Shown: positions 35,919 through 44,995 of the stretch, piece after piece
Layout of the letters: each line of letters opens with the position of its first letter
Position numbering within the stretch: position 1 is the first letter of the stretch
Assembly: GCF_000763295.1 (NCBI RefSeq)
Contig: NZ_JRJE01000020.1
Coordinates: forward strand, 248,001-312,000
Direction of reading: 5' to 3'
Source: Thalassospira australica
GTDB taxonomy: Bacteria; Pseudomonadota; Alphaproteobacteria; Rhodospirillales; Thalassospiraceae
DNA length: 64,000 bases
Translations under genes and position numbers: made by a program
The notes under the pieces: model-generated
What the model was told of the DNA's origin: nothing
What the model saw: the letters and a program-made list of their open reading frames with translations, nothing else
The model's database searches: none

Positions 35919-38573
35919 TTATCCGGCGATATGTGCCTCGATCGCGGCCAATGCCGCATCAGCCTGCGACGGATCGGAACCGCCGCCCTGTGCCATGTCC
36001 GGACGGCCACCGCCGCCCTTGCCACCGAGTTTTTCAACACCGATGCGGACAAGGTCAACCGCGCTGTATGTGTCCTTGAGGTCTTCGGTCAGGCCAACAA
36101 CGATGGAGGCTTTGCCACCATCACCGGAAACAAGTGCCACGATGCCTGATCCCATCTGATCGCGGAGCTCATCGACCATGCCCTTAAGTTCCTTGGCCGG
36201 AATACCGTCAAGCGAACGCAGCGCCATTTTGACGCCATTGACTTCCTTGAAGGCATCGCCGCCCGATGCAGCGCCCGAACCAGCCGTTGCCAGCTTCTTG
36301 CGCAGATCGGAAACTTCGCGTTCGAGACGGCGACGTTCTTCCTGCAGCGCCTTGACGCGGGCGGGGATGTCTTCGGGAACGGCTTTCAGGTCTGCAGCAA
36401 CCGAGGTCAGAACATTTTCGCGTGCCGACATATATTTCGCGGCATCGGCACCGGTCAATGCCTCGATACGGCGCACACCGCTTGAAACCGCCCCTTCGGA
36501 CACGATTTTGAACATGCCGATATCACCGGTGCGTTTGACATGCGTCCCGCCGCAAAGCTCAAGCGAATAGGCATGTTCGTTGGCGACTGGCTTGCCCATG
36601 GAAACAACGCGGACTTCATCGCCGTATTTTTCGCCAAACAGCGCCATCGCGCCCAGCTCGATCGCCTCGTCCGGGGTCATCAGACGGGTGGTGACTTCGC
36701 TGTTTTCGCGGATCAGGCTGTTGACGTCTGCTTCGATCACTGCGGCTTCCTCGGCTGTCACAGCCTTGGGGTGCGAGATATCAAAACGCAGGCGATCAGA
36801 CGCAACCAACGAGCCCTTCTGGGTCACGTGATCACCAAGATGCTTGCGCAGAACCGCATGCAAAAGGTGGGTTGCCGAATGGTTGGCGCGCAGGGATGAA
36901 CGACGGGTATGGTCCACGCGAAATTCCGCAGCATCGCCAACCTTAACCTCGCCCTCGGCGATCTTGCCAAGATGAACATGCAACGCCCCCAGTTTTTTCT
37001 GGGTATCGGTGATTTCAATGATCGCGCCGTTTTCGGTTTTGATCACACCGGCATCGCCCTGCTGACCACCGGACTCCCCAAAGAAGGTGGTCTGGTTGGC
37101 GATAACGGCAACTTCGTCACCCTTTGATGCCGATTTGACTTCGGCACCGTCCTTGATGAGCGCGGTTACAACACCTTCGGCCGTTTCGGTTTCATAGCCG
37201 AGGAATTCGGTCGCGCCATCACGGTCGTTGATGTCAAACCAGACTTCCTCGGTCGCGGCTTCGCCTGAACCGGACCAGGCCGCGCGTGCCTTGGCTTTCT
37301 GTTCTTCCATGGCCGTGGTGAAACCGTCTTCATCAATGCCGATTTTGCGTTCTTTGAGCGCATCAGCCGTCAGATCAAGCGGGAAGCCATAGGTATCATA
37401 AAGCTTGAATGCGACATCGCCCGAAAGGGTCGCGCCTTCTTCCATGTCACCGGTCGCGTCATCAAGCATCTTAAGCCCGCGATCAAGCATGGTTTTAAAG
37501 CCTTGCTCTTCAAGCTTAAGCGTTTCTTCGATCAGGGCCTGCGCACGAACCAGTTCCGGGAAGGCACCGCCCATTTTGCGCACCAGCGACGGGACAAGTT
37601 CATACATCACCGGGTCCTGCGTTCCGATCATATGCAGGTGGCGCATTGCGCGGCGCATGATACGGCGCAGAACATTGCCACGACCGGCATTGGACGGCAG
37701 TACGCCATCGGCAATCAGGAAGCTGGTCGAGCGCAGATGATCGGCAACCACGCGGTGCGACACATTATGCGGGCCATCGGGGTCTGAATTGGTGGCGTCT
37801 GCTGATGCTTCGATCAGCGCGCGCATCAAATCGATGTCATAGTTGTCGTGCTTGCCCTGCAGGACAGCGGCAATACGTTCCAGACCCATGCCGGTATCAA
37901 TGGATGGCTTGGGCAGGTCAACGCGTTCGCCGTTTGCCAATTGCTCGTACTGCATGAAGACGAGGTTCCAGATTTCAATGAACCGGTCGCCGTCTTCTTC
38001 CGGGCTGCCCGGAGGGCCACCCCAGATATGGTCGCCATGGTCAAAGAAGATTTCCGAGCACGGACCACACGGACCGGTATCGCCCATCGACCAGAAATTG
38101 TCCGAGGTCGGGATACGGATGATACGGTCATCGGAAAGACCGGCGATCTTTTTCCAAAGACCATGTGCTTCGTCGTCGGTGTGATAGACCGTCACCAGAA
38201 GCTTGTCGGCTGGAAGACCGTATTCCTTGGTGATCAGGTTCCAGGCAAATTCAATCGCGTCTTCCTTGAAGTAATCGCCAAACGAGAAGTTACCGAGCAT
38301 TTCAAAGAAGGTGTGGTGACGTGCGGTACGCCCGACATTTTCAAGGTCATTATGTTTGCCCCCGGCGCGCACGCATTTCTGCGAGGTCGCTGCACGGGAA
38401 TAGTCACGCTGTTCCTGACCGGTGAAAACGTTCTTGAACTGAACCATCCCGGCATTGGTGAACATCAGGGTAGGGTCATTGCGCGGCACCAGCGGGCTGG
38501 AGGAAACGGTTTCATGGCCGTTCTTGCGGAAGAACTCCAGAAATGTGGTGCGGATATCGTTGACGGTCTGCAT
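35919..38573 (-). CDS. alaS: Alanyl-tRNA synthetase
   Basis: An 884-residue class II synthetase that charges tRNA-Ala in the cytosol. Motif 1-2 region '[19 protein letters not shown]' and '[20 protein letters not shown]' open the catalytic core. The editing domain has '[19 protein letters not shown]' and the zinc-type '[13 protein letters not shown]'. The C-terminal DHHA1-like part holds '[18 protein letters not shown]'. The length is usual. It lies on the same strand as recA in this region, the common alphaproteobacterial recA-alaS neighbourhood, though four small genes and an operon sit between them. Confidence 0.98.
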   Translation of the reverse strand: MQTVNDIRTTFLEFFRKNGHETVSSSPLVPRNDPTLMFTNAGMVQFKNVFTGQEQRDYSRAATSQKCVRAGGKHNDLENVGRTARHHTFFEMLGNFSFGDYFKEDAIEFAWNLITKEYGLPADKLLVTVYHTDDEAHGLWKKIAGLSDDRIIRIPTSDNFWSMGDTGPCGPCSEIFFDHGDHIWGGPPGSPEEDGDRFIEIWNLVFMQYEQLANGERVDLPKPSIDTGMGLERIAAVLQGKHDNYDIDLMRALIEASADATNSDPDGPHNVSHRVVADHLRSTSFLIADGVLPSNAGRGNVLRRIMRRAMRHLHMIGTQDPVMYELVPSLVRKMGGAFPELVRAQALIEETLKLEEQGFKTMLDRGLKMLDDATGDMEEGATLSGDVAFKLYDTYGFPLDLTADALKERKIGIDEDGFTTAMEEQKAKARAAWSGSGEAATEEVWFDINDRDGATEFLGYETETAEGVVTALIKDGAEVKSASKGDEVAVIANQTTFFGESGGQQGDAGVIKTENGAIIEITDTQKKLGALHVHLGKIAEGEVKVGDAAEFRVDHTRRSSLRANHSATHLLHAVLRKHLGDHVTQKGSLVASDRLRFDISHPKAVTAEEAAVIEADVNSLIRENSEVTTRLMTPDEAIELGAMALFGEKYGDEVRVVSMGKPVANEHAYSLELCGGTHVKRTGDIGMFKIVSEGAVSSGVRRIEALTGADAAKYMSARENVLTSVAADLKAVPEDIPARVKALQEERRRLEREVSDLRKKLATAGSGAASGGDAFKEVNGVKMALRSLDGIPAKELKGMVDELRDQMGSGIVALVSGDGGKASIVVGLTEDLKDTYSAVDLVRIGVEKLGGKGGGGRPDMAQGGGSDPSQADAALAAIEAHIAG

Positions 38574-38763
38574 ATCTCTCCAACCCGGAAAACGCGGAAC
38601 AATAGCATCCGCCTCATTGGCGGACGGACTGCCCTATTTAGCGGCTCGGCCCTGCGCTGTCCAGTCAGGCGAAAGAAGTCCGCGATATTTGCCGCAAGTT
38701 TTCCGAAATTAGACGATCAGATGACGCCCTCATGGCTTTGGCCTGCGAGAGATTCCAAACCGG

Positions 38764-39276
38764 TCAAAGCAAAAAGGTGAATCGGTTTCGGTTCATTGCT
38801 TCGACAAACCCGGTCGGTTCAAACCCAAGCCGCAGCAATAATTTCCCGGATGGTACGTTTTGGGGATGGGCAAATGCCGTCAGTTGCCTGATCGCGGTGT
38901 TATCACGTGCGTATGCAAGTGCAAACGCAGCCAATTCATGGCCAAATCCCTGCCCCCATGCGACGGGCGCAAAGTAATATCCAAGTTCCGGCCCCCAACC
39001 GGGATCGAACGGATCGGTATAAAGCCCGCCCCAGCCGATGATATCACCCGTGCCGCGCACCCGAACCACCCAAGGCGCGAAACCGTCGCGGCGTCTGAAC
39101 CACTCATGGACCAGAACGCGCTTGCGACAGGCGGCAAAGCTTTCATCACAATGGGTAAACCGCATGGCGTTGCGATCCCCCAAAAAGGCATAAAGTTCGG
39201 GGATATCTGCCTGCGTTGAGGCCGCAAGTTCGAGACGATCTGTCTGAAGGGTCACGCCCGGACTAGTCGTTTGCAC
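38764..39276 (-). CDS. GNAT-family N-acetyltransferase
   Basis: About 170 residues if started at GTG 39276. It is of the RimJ/RimL-like group: 'LQTDRLELAASTQADIPEL' at the N-terminus, 'GWGGLYTDPFDPGWGPELGYY' central, the acetyl-CoA loop 'APVAWGQGFGHELAAFAL', and 'NVPSGKLLLRLGFEPTG' near the end. It transfers acetyl from acetyl-CoA to an unknown amine. A longer frame to 39345 exists, but would overlap the entericidin gene almost fully; the GTG start still overlaps it by 14 bp and suggests coupling. Confidence 0.8.
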   Translation of the reverse strand: MQTTSPGVTLQTDRLELAASTQADIPELYAFLGDRNAMRFTHCDESFAACRKRVLVHEWFRRRDGFAPWVVRVRGTGDIIGWGGLYTDPFDPGWGPELGYYFAPVAWGQGFGHELAAFALAYARDNTAIRQLTAFAHPQNVPSGKLLLRLGFEPTGFVEAMNRNRFTFLL

Positions 39277-39406
39277 TGTCCTGGATCGTTTTGCCAAGGT
39301 TTTCCATGTCACGCCCAAACCCTTCTGCGGTTTCGCATGCGCCAAGGGTCAAGCCAAAACCAACAACCATCATGACAGCGACAAAACGTTTGATAATCGT
39401 TTCCAT
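39263..39406 (-). CDS. Entericidin-like small lipoprotein
   Basis: A 47-residue protein. A hydrophobic signal 'FVAVMMVVGFGLTLGAC' gives lipobox Cys23, followed by a short amphipathic mature part 'ETAEGFGRDMENLGKTI' with the typical EcnA/B glycine and helix pattern. Such peptides are stress-induced membrane lipoproteins linked to toxin-antitoxin-like lysis in enterics. The ATG at 39406 has AGGAA just upstream. It is paralogous to 40030-40170 and overlaps the GNAT start. Confidence 0.8.
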   Translation of the reverse strand: METIIKRFVAVMMVVGFGLTLGACETAEGFGRDMENLGKTIQDSAND

Positions 39407-39543
39407 AGTTCCTGGATGCTCCGTTGACGTCAGACTTTCGGGCATATTACCCGCTATTTGGGACCGTATTTTGACCTGTGGTGAACAGCGGCGCAACTGT
39501 TATCCCCCTTGCCCGGCAACGTGATTGAAACCCCATTTTACAG

Positions 39544-39571
39544 AAAAAAGGACGCCAAACGGCGCCCTTTT
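39544..39571 (-). terminator. Terminator of the DUF1328 gene
   Basis: A hairpin of AAAAGG-CGCC and GGCG-CCTTTT arms, loop AAAC, with a T run on the minus strand, 64 bp after the DUF1328 stop. Confidence 0.75.
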
Positions 39572-39634
39572 AGATAATCGGATTAAGTGATCGGAGCGGT
39601 GAACGTGTCATGCTCCGGCCTCTATTGCGTCGCA

Positions 39635-39811
39635 TTACACCGGGGGGCGACGTCCGCGAAAGGCATTGACCAGCAGCGAAACAACGAAAAGCACCAGAAA
39701 AACAAAGAACAGTATTTTCGCGATGCCAACGAACGTGCCCGCAAGACCACCAAACCCAAGAACGGCGGCGATCAAGGCCAGCACAAGACAGAAAATTGCC
39801 CAACCAATCAT
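39635..39811 (-). CDS. DUF1328 small membrane protein (YtjA-like)
   Basis: A 58-residue protein that I translated directly from the minus strand: two hydrophobic helices ('[19 protein letters not shown]' and '[19 protein letters not shown]') with a short basic end. This is the DUF1328/YtjA pattern, a small inner-membrane protein often induced by stress. AGGAG lies 7 nt before the ATG at 39811. Flanked by two entericidin-like genes on the same strand. Confidence 0.85.
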   Translation of the reverse strand: MIGWAIFCLVLALIAAVLGFGGLAGTFVGIAKILFFVFLVLFVVSLLVNAFRGRRPPV

Positions 39812-39891
39812 TTCTCATCTCCTAGAAGATATTGCTCGTGTCCCGGATTGTTTTTCCGGTCTTTTGCATTCATAGACGGTGTCTGGATCGG

Positions 39892-39925
39892 CCCGGCTGA
39901 CAGGCTTTTTGGCCTGTCAGCCGGG
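39892..39925. repeat. Perfect 14-bp inverted repeat
   Basis: Arms CCCGGCTGACAGGC and its exact complement, loop TTTTTG, in the gap between DUF1328 and the second entericidin gene. No T-tract on either side, so a stable RNA hairpin or protein site rather than a standard terminator. Confidence 0.6.
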
Positions 39926-40029
39926 GGCGCACAAATCGACAGATACCCATTGGGGAGGAAGTAGGTATCGCGTCGCGCAGCCAATTGCCGATCACATCAA
40001 CAGCAGGCGTCGTTCAGAGCAGAATATGC

Positions 40030-40170
40030 TTAGTTAGATTCTTCCTGAATGGCTTCGCCAGCGTCCTCGACATCTTCGCCAAAGCCTTCGGCGGTCTCAC
40101 AGGCAGCAAGGCCAAGACCCATGCCCGAAATCATCAGAATCGCGAAAATCTTTTTCATCATGTTCGACAT
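40030..40170 (-). CDS. Entericidin-like small lipoprotein
   Basis: A 46-residue protein: signal 'IFAILMISGMGLGLAAC' with lipobox cysteine, mature part 'ETAEGFGEDVEDAGEAI', acidic. The core 'ACETAEGFG' is identical to the other entericidin-like protein at 39263-39406, so the two are paralogues. The ATG at 40170 fits GGAGA 7 nt upstream. Likely a stress-induced lipoprotein. Confidence 0.8.
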   Translation of the reverse strand: MSNMMKKIFAILMISGMGLGLAACETAEGFGEDVEDAGEAIQEESN

Positions 40171-40283
40171 ATTCATTCTCCAGTTTTCTCGACGGTGAAG
40201 TTCGTCACACCAAGTCAAACGGAAGAAACCGAAAGTTGTTCCGCAAAAAGTTTGACAACTTGCTGTTCTGATAGAAACAGGGT

Positions 40284-40308
40284 GGGCAGAAGCCTTTGTT
40301 TTCTGCCC
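40284..40308 (-). terminator. Hairpin downstream of the hydrolase gene
   Basis: Perfect 8-bp arms GGGCAGAA/TTCTGCCC with a 9-nt loop, 60 bp past the hydrolase stop on the minus strand. There is no T-tract, so termination is uncertain. Confidence 0.4.
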
Positions 40309-40368
40309 ATTCTGGCCGATCGTGACTATTTTGGGGCACGACGGCCAGATAGGGTTTTGGTCGTCACT

Positions 40369-41424
40369 TTATCCAGCCAGCGACAGAAACCGGACAATTT
40401 CATCAATGATATCCTGATGGATTTTGCCACGATCTGTGCCTTCTGGGTCCGAGCAAATCGGGTCATCATCCATTTGCGCCAAAAGTTCTGCTGCACCGGG
40501 AACACATTCCGCCAGAAATGTCAGATGATTGGCTGGCGAAAAAACTGCCAGTTGGGCATTGCCAAGCCGTGCGAGGATATTGCTTCCATTGGGGCCAACA
40601 TCGGCAGCACGCCAGCCGTGTTCGCGACCAAGACGGATAAACAGGATATCTTCATCAATCCCATCAAGGCTTTCGGATTTCACCGCATCAGTCATGCCGG
40701 GTTCGATTGCGACAATACTTGAAATCCGCGGATCAGAATGGGTTGTTTCAAAATCATCGGGCAAATGATCCAAACGGACCCCACCTTTGGCAAGGAATGC
40801 ACAATCCTGGGCATTATCCTGAAATTCCGCGCAATAATCGCCATAGGCATCGCGATCAAACTGCACCCCCGCAAGGTTGAGAACCGTTGTTCCGCCAAGC
40901 GAAAAGCCAACTGCCGAAATGCGATCCGTATCGATGTAAGGTGCAAATTCCGGGTTCGAAAGGACCTGATCGAGGGTGGCGGTGATGTCCATCGCCCGCA
41001 CGCCAAGTTGCACGGTGCGGCGCGGTGATGAATCCCCCGATGTGGTTCCGGGATGATTAACAGCAAGCACAATTGCCCCGCGCAAGGCCAGCGCCGATGA
41101 CAGCCACCCAATGCCATCCATGTTCCCCCCCGAACCATGCGACAGCAAGACCAGCGGGTATTTACCCGGCGCAATTGCCGCACCGATATAGGCATCGACA
41201 CTTTGCCAAATCGCACTTTTGCCCACTGGTGCGCGATAAATATGCGTGCCCGCCGGATACCAGATCGATGCGGCAAGCGGTCTAGAACGATGCGCGGCAC
41301 TGACATCAAACCGGTCATATCCGGCCCATTGTTTGGGGGCGTTGTCACCTGCATGTGCCGATACCGGCACGAGACTTGCGAAAAGGCCAAGGGCAACGAT
41401 CATCGCAGAAGTTACGTGTTTCAT
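40369..41424 (-). CDS. Exported alpha/beta hydrolase (dienelactone hydrolase / PAF-acetylhydrolase-like)
   Basis: A 351-residue protein. The signal peptide is about 1-25 ('VSAHAG'). The fold is of the alpha/beta hydrolase type: oxyanion region 'YPLVLLSHGSGGNMDGIGWL', nucleophile serine in 'ISAVGFSLGGTTVL', acid near 'SIVAIEPGM', and a late histidine in 'SPANHLTF'. Proteins of this layout hydrolyse esters or lactones in the periplasm. It is divergent from a membrane AraC-type regulator, which is probably its controller. Confidence 0.88.
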   Translation of the reverse strand: MKHVTSAMIVALGLFASLVPVSAHAGDNAPKQWAGYDRFDVSAAHRSRPLAASIWYPAGTHIYRAPVGKSAIWQSVDAYIGAAIAPGKYPLVLLSHGSGGNMDGIGWLSSALALRGAIVLAVNHPGTTSGDSSPRRTVQLGVRAMDITATLDQVLSNPEFAPYIDTDRISAVGFSLGGTTVLNLAGVQFDRDAYGDYCAEFQDNAQDCAFLAKGGVRLDHLPDDFETTHSDPRISSIVAIEPGMTDAVKSESLDGIDEDILFIRLGREHGWRAADVGPNGSNILARLGNAQLAVFSPANHLTFLAECVPGAAELLAQMDDDPICSDPEGTDRGKIHQDIIDEIVRFLSLAG

Positions 41425-41576
41425 GATTTCAATCCTTGTTTTAGGGTTAACCAGATTGAAATTGCTGCTGTTTTTGCGATGTGGCGTCCTCGAACCGGTT
41501 TAAGGACGTGCAAAACCGGTTTTTGAACCTGCCATGTCACCAGAAAACATCCGGCAACCACAGGAACCCACCCGAC

Positions 41577-42620
41577 ATGATCGCATTACCCGTCCCGATG
41601 ATTGTTGCACTGTTGCTGGGTTTCGTGTTTGTGCGCGCAGTGATCTCGGATCGAATGCCCGGAATGCTCGCGGCCCTGCTGCTGACATGTGCGGTGCAAA
41701 GTTTGCTGGTTTCACTGGTGCACTATTACGGGATGAGCGAACTTCGCATGATCCAGCCAATCACCGCGGCGATCATCCCGGCCCTGACATGGGTTGCCTT
41801 TCTTGACAGCAGCATTCGTGCACACTTCCGGCGCATGGATTGTATCCATTTTGGCGTGCCCGTGATCATGGCTGTTGTGGTGACACTCGCGCCTGTATTG
41901 ATTGACCCCCTGTTGGCGGGAATCTTTGCCGGATATGGAAGTGCGATCTTGCTTGCCTTGCATCGTCAGGGCGATGACCTTGCCAATACACCGCTTGGCG
42001 CGGGACATGTTCCGGCCCTGATCTGGCGGGTAATTGCCGTTGCGCTGATCATTTCGGCCATCAGTGACGCCCTGATCACGGCAACGCTCAATTATGGTCT
42101 TCCCGATGCGCCGGGCATTATCCTGAGCGTGTTCTCGTCACTTGCGCTTTTGACGATCGGGTTTCTCGCCCTGTCACCCGACATTGCGATGCGACGGCCT
42201 GAAAATTCTGGAACGCCCGCCGCAGAAACCAGCGACACCAGCCCTGCCCCCAGCCCTGCCCCCAGCCCTGCCCAAAGTAACATTCCGGTACAAACGATCA
42301 TGGCTGAACTTGAGACACTGGTCGTAGAGCGGCAATTATATCTTGATGCGGATTTGACCCTGGCCCGTCTGGCCCGGCGGCTTGGCTATCCGTTAAAACA
42401 GGTCTCAACAGCCATCAACGCCGTCACGGGTGAAAATGTTTCGCGTTACATCAACAAGTTCCGGGTTGACCATGCGTGCGGCGAACTTGCCAAAGGCGAA
42501 ACCGTCACCACCGCCATGCTGGCAAGCGGATTTAACACCAAGTCCAACTTCAATCGCGAATTTTTGCGCATTACCGGCGAAACACCAAGCCAGTGGCTGC
42601 TTAAGACCCGGCAACACTAA
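41577..42620 (+). CDS. Membrane-anchored AraC-type regulator
   Basis: A 347-residue protein. The first 205 residues are about seven hydrophobic helices ('MIVALLLGFVFVRAVI', 'MLAALLLTCAVQSLLVSLV', 'VPVIMAVVVTLAPVLI'...). A low-complexity 'SPAPSPAPSPAQ' linker follows, then an AraC double helix-turn-helix (about 240-345; 'LDADLTLARLARRLGYPLKQV', 'TTAMLASGFNTKSNFNREF'). This is a one-component sensor whose DNA-binding part hangs from the inner membrane. The ATG at 41577 opens the first helix. It probably controls the divergent exported hydrolase. Confidence 0.88.
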   Translation: MIALPVPMIVALLLGFVFVRAVISDRMPGMLAALLLTCAVQSLLVSLVHYYGMSELRMIQPITAAIIPALTWVAFLDSSIRAHFRRMDCIHFGVPVIMAVVVTLAPVLIDPLLAGIFAGYGSAILLALHRQGDDLANTPLGAGHVPALIWRVIAVALIISAISDALITATLNYGLPDAPGIILSVFSSLALLTIGFLALSPDIAMRRPENSGTPAAETSDTSPAPSPAPSPAQSNIPVQTIMAELETLVVERQLYLDADLTLARLARRLGYPLKQVSTAINAVTGENVSRYINKFRVDHACGELAKGETVTTAMLASGFNTKSNFNREFLRITGETPSQWLLKTRQH

Positions 42621-42696
42621 TTCAGATCCACCGACTGCCCACCATCGCCAAGGGAAACACCCAGGGCCTTTTGCAGGCAATGCGCAGACATGAAAA

Positions 42697-42719
42697 AACG
42701 GGCGCACAAGGCGCCCGTT
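42697..42719 (-). terminator. Terminator of recA
   Basis: Perfect arms AACGGGCGC/GCGCCCGTT, 5-nt loop, followed on the minus strand by a T run, 24 bp after the recA stop. Confidence 0.88.
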
Positions 42720-42742
42720 CTGTTGATTTGGTCCGGTCTGAC

Positions 42743-43780
42743 CTATGCGTCGTCATTCACCGGATTGTCTTCGTTCATATTGGTCATGGCCTCGGCGATC
42801 AGACCGGCACTTTCGCGGATGCTGGTTTCGATCTCGTGGGTCATTTCCGGATTTTCGCGCAAAAAATTCTTGGCGTTTTCACGGCCCTGACCGATCCGGG
42901 TCGAGTTGTAAGAGAACCACGATCCTGATTTTTCAACGATGCCCGCCTTCACGCCAAGATCGAGGATTTCCCCCATCTTGGAGACACCTTCGCCATACAT
43001 GATGTCGAATTCGACCTGCTTGAAGGGCGGTGCCATCTTGTTCTTGACGACCTTCACACGCGTCTGGTTGCCAACGACCTCGTCACGGTCCTTGATCTGG
43101 CCGATACGGCGAATATCAAGACGGACAGAAGCATAGAATTTAAGCGCGTTACCACCGGTGGTGGTTTCCGGGCTGCCAAACATCACGCCGATCTTCATAC
43201 GGATCTGGTTGATGAAGATCACCATGCAGTTCGACCGCGAGACCGAACTGGTCAGCTTGCGCAGCGCCTGACTCATCAAACGCGCCTGCAGACCGACATG
43301 GGTGTCGCCCATTTCACCTTCAAGTTCGGCACGCGGCACAAGGGCCGCGACCGAATCGACAACCAGAACATCAATCGCGCCAGAACGCACCAGCGTATCG
43401 GCGATTTCAAGCGCCTGTTCACCGGCATCGGGCTGCGAAATCAGAAGATCGTCGGTATTTACGCCCAGTTTGCGGGCATATCCCGGATCAAGCGCATGTT
43501 CCGCATCGACAAATGCGCAAGTCCCGCCAAGCTTCTGGGCTTCGGCGACCGTGTGCAGGGCCAATGTGGTTTTACCCGAACTTTCCGGACCATAAATTTC
43601 AACAATACGGCCCCGTGGCAGACCACCGATGCCAAGCCCGATATCAAGACCAAGCGAACCGGTTGAAATTGCGGAGATATCAACGGCGCTTTCCCGCTGA
43701 CCCAGCTTCATAATCGAACCTTTGCCAAATGCCCGTTCGATCTGCCCAAGGGCGGCTTCGAGTGCCTTCTGCTTATCCAT
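42743..43780 (-). CDS. recA: Recombinase RecA
   Basis: A 345-residue DNA strand-exchange ATPase, and coprotease of LexA. Walker A is '[13 protein letters not shown]', Walker B '[14 protein letters not shown]', L2 region '[22 protein letters not shown]'-like. The C-terminal acidic tail ends '[10 protein letters not shown]'. The ATG at 43780 has AAGGAT 4-5 nt upstream and matches the usual N-terminus '[19 protein letters not shown]'; an earlier ATG at 43819 is possible. Upstream there is a perfect alphaproteobacterial SOS box at 43960-43974, so expression is LexA-controlled. Confidence 0.98.
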   Translation of the reverse strand: MDKQKALEAALGQIERAFGKGSIMKLGQRESAVDISAISTGSLGLDIGLGIGGLPRGRIVEIYGPESSGKTTLALHTVAEAQKLGGTCAFVDAEHALDPGYARKLGVNTDDLLISQPDAGEQALEIADTLVRSGAIDVLVVDSVAALVPRAELEGEMGDTHVGLQARLMSQALRKLTSSVSRSNCMVIFINQIRMKIGVMFGSPETTTGGNALKFYASVRLDIRRIGQIKDRDEVVGNQTRVKVVKNKMAPPFKQVEFDIMYGEGVSKMGEILDLGVKAGIVEKSGSWFSYNSTRIGQGRENAKNFLRENPEMTHEIETSIRESAGLIAEAMTNMNEDNPVNDDA

Positions 43781-44428
43781 AGTATCCTTATCCACCAAAT
43801 GCAGCGCGGTCTGAATCATTGCTCGAACTCTCTTATTCCACAGGGCCGGGTCGGATGCAACGCAGGCGGTTCCCCGGACCTAGATGCGGAACGCCACCGC
43901 TAGAATGTCTTGCCTGTTGCCGCAGACTGCACCTGCGTTCTTTTTGACAACACAAATGAGAACATAATGCGAACAATCTCATAGAATTTCAGATGTTGCA
44001 AGTTTGTTCTCATCTCCAAGCGCGTAAAATGCGTTTGGCAACCTTCGGTGAAAAATCCCCTGGCACCGCAGTCCATGCACCCGATTTTACAATCAGGCTG
44101 TACGGCCATGCTGATCACGCCAAAGGGCATGTGCATCAAGATCAGTTGAATGCGGAATTTTGGACGTATTGCATATTTATATGGACCGCCTGCACATGGT
44201 GCTTGGCCCGACAATGTGTATGGTAAATCTATCGCGTCCCAACGCGTATCCTTCAGGGGATGGGAGGTGATGCTATCAAGGGCTTTGCGGTTTTGAGAGC
44301 CGCCGCAAGGTAAATTGAACGGCACCCTCCCGACACCTGTTTTAAATCCACAATCCCGTTTACATCTGTAACATATCCGGTCAAATCCAATGAGCTGCCC
44401 ACCGCAACCGGGTATGACGCAGGTATCA
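43781..44428. other. Gene-free region upstream of recA
   Basis: About 650 bp between the recA start and the NikR-like gene. It holds the SOS box and recA promoter. Open frames on both strands (for example 43993-44226 plus) lack family signatures. I see no RNA gene or repeat. Confidence 0.4.
43960..43974 (-). promoter_or_regulatory. LexA/SOS box of recA
   Basis: GAAC-ATAATGC-GAAC on the plus strand is GTTC-N7-GTTC on the recA strand, the exact LexA site of alphaproteobacteria, about 180 bp before the start codon. Confidence 0.8.
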
Positions 44429-44908
44429 TCACGTTGTGATTTTCAGGTGCTCGTGCTTGTGGGCCTGTCCATGCGGATCATCCCCGTGAGGATGGGATTC
44501 AACATGCAACTCGCCGGGAACAGAATAAAGCTGCCCGTGACGCACCCCCGGCTGGGCCAGAACCTTGTCGGCAAACGCCCGAATTTCCGAAAGCTTGCCA
44601 CGCAGCGTCACACTTTCAAGACAGGTGTCATGATCAATGTGGAAATGCACGGTCGAGACGGTCAGGTTGTGATGTTCGTGCTGGGTGCTCATCAAACGTG
44701 ATGCCAGCATGCGTTCTTCATGATCATAAACATAGTTCAGCACCGCAATGCCCACACCATCGGCATTTTCTTCAAGCTTGGTATTCTGAAGCTTTTCACG
44801 GATCAGATCCCGAAACCCTTCTGACCGGTTGGTATAACCGCGACTGTCGAGAAAGGCGTCAAAGGCCTCCATCAAGTCATCTTCAATGGATACGGTTATA
44901 CGGGTCAT
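44429..44908 (-). CDS. nikR: Nickel-responsive regulator NikR
   Basis: A 159-residue protein. A ribbon-helix-helix DNA-binding domain is N-terminal ('TRITVSIEDDLMEAFDAFL' and 'TNRSEGFRDLIREKL'), followed by an ACT-like nickel-binding domain with the ligand set in 'STVHFHIDHDTCLESVTLRG'. Unusually the C-terminus carries a His-rich tail ('ESHPHGDDPHGQAHKHEH'), which may bind additional nickel. The ATG at 44908 has AGGA 7 nt upstream. NikR normally represses nickel-import genes; none is visible in this window. Confidence 0.92.
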   Translation of the reverse strand: MTRITVSIEDDLMEAFDAFLDSRGYTNRSEGFRDLIREKLQNTKLEENADGVGIAVLNYVYDHEERMLASRLMSTQHEHHNLTVSTVHFHIDHDTCLESVTLRGKLSEIRAFADKVLAQPGVRHGQLYSVPGELHVESHPHGDDPHGQAHKHEHLKITT

Positions 44909-44995
44909 GGCGCTGTCCTGATCTTCTTGTGCGGCGTTGGGCAAACTCTATCCGATTGACGCTAAAGTCAAAAGAGGCAGTTGAGCGTTTTCATC

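Noticed and set aside
37848-38780. 310-codon plus-strand frame opposite alaS
   Set aside because: Shadow of alaS, which has complete synthetase motifs.
39570-39818. 82-codon minus-strand frame in the DUF1328 region
   Set aside because: Overlaps the DUF1328 gene in another frame; the DUF1328 frame has a good ribosome site and a family match.
43900-44325. 141-codon minus-strand frame upstream of recA
   Set aside because: No ribosome site or domain, and it covers the SOS box and probable recA promoter.
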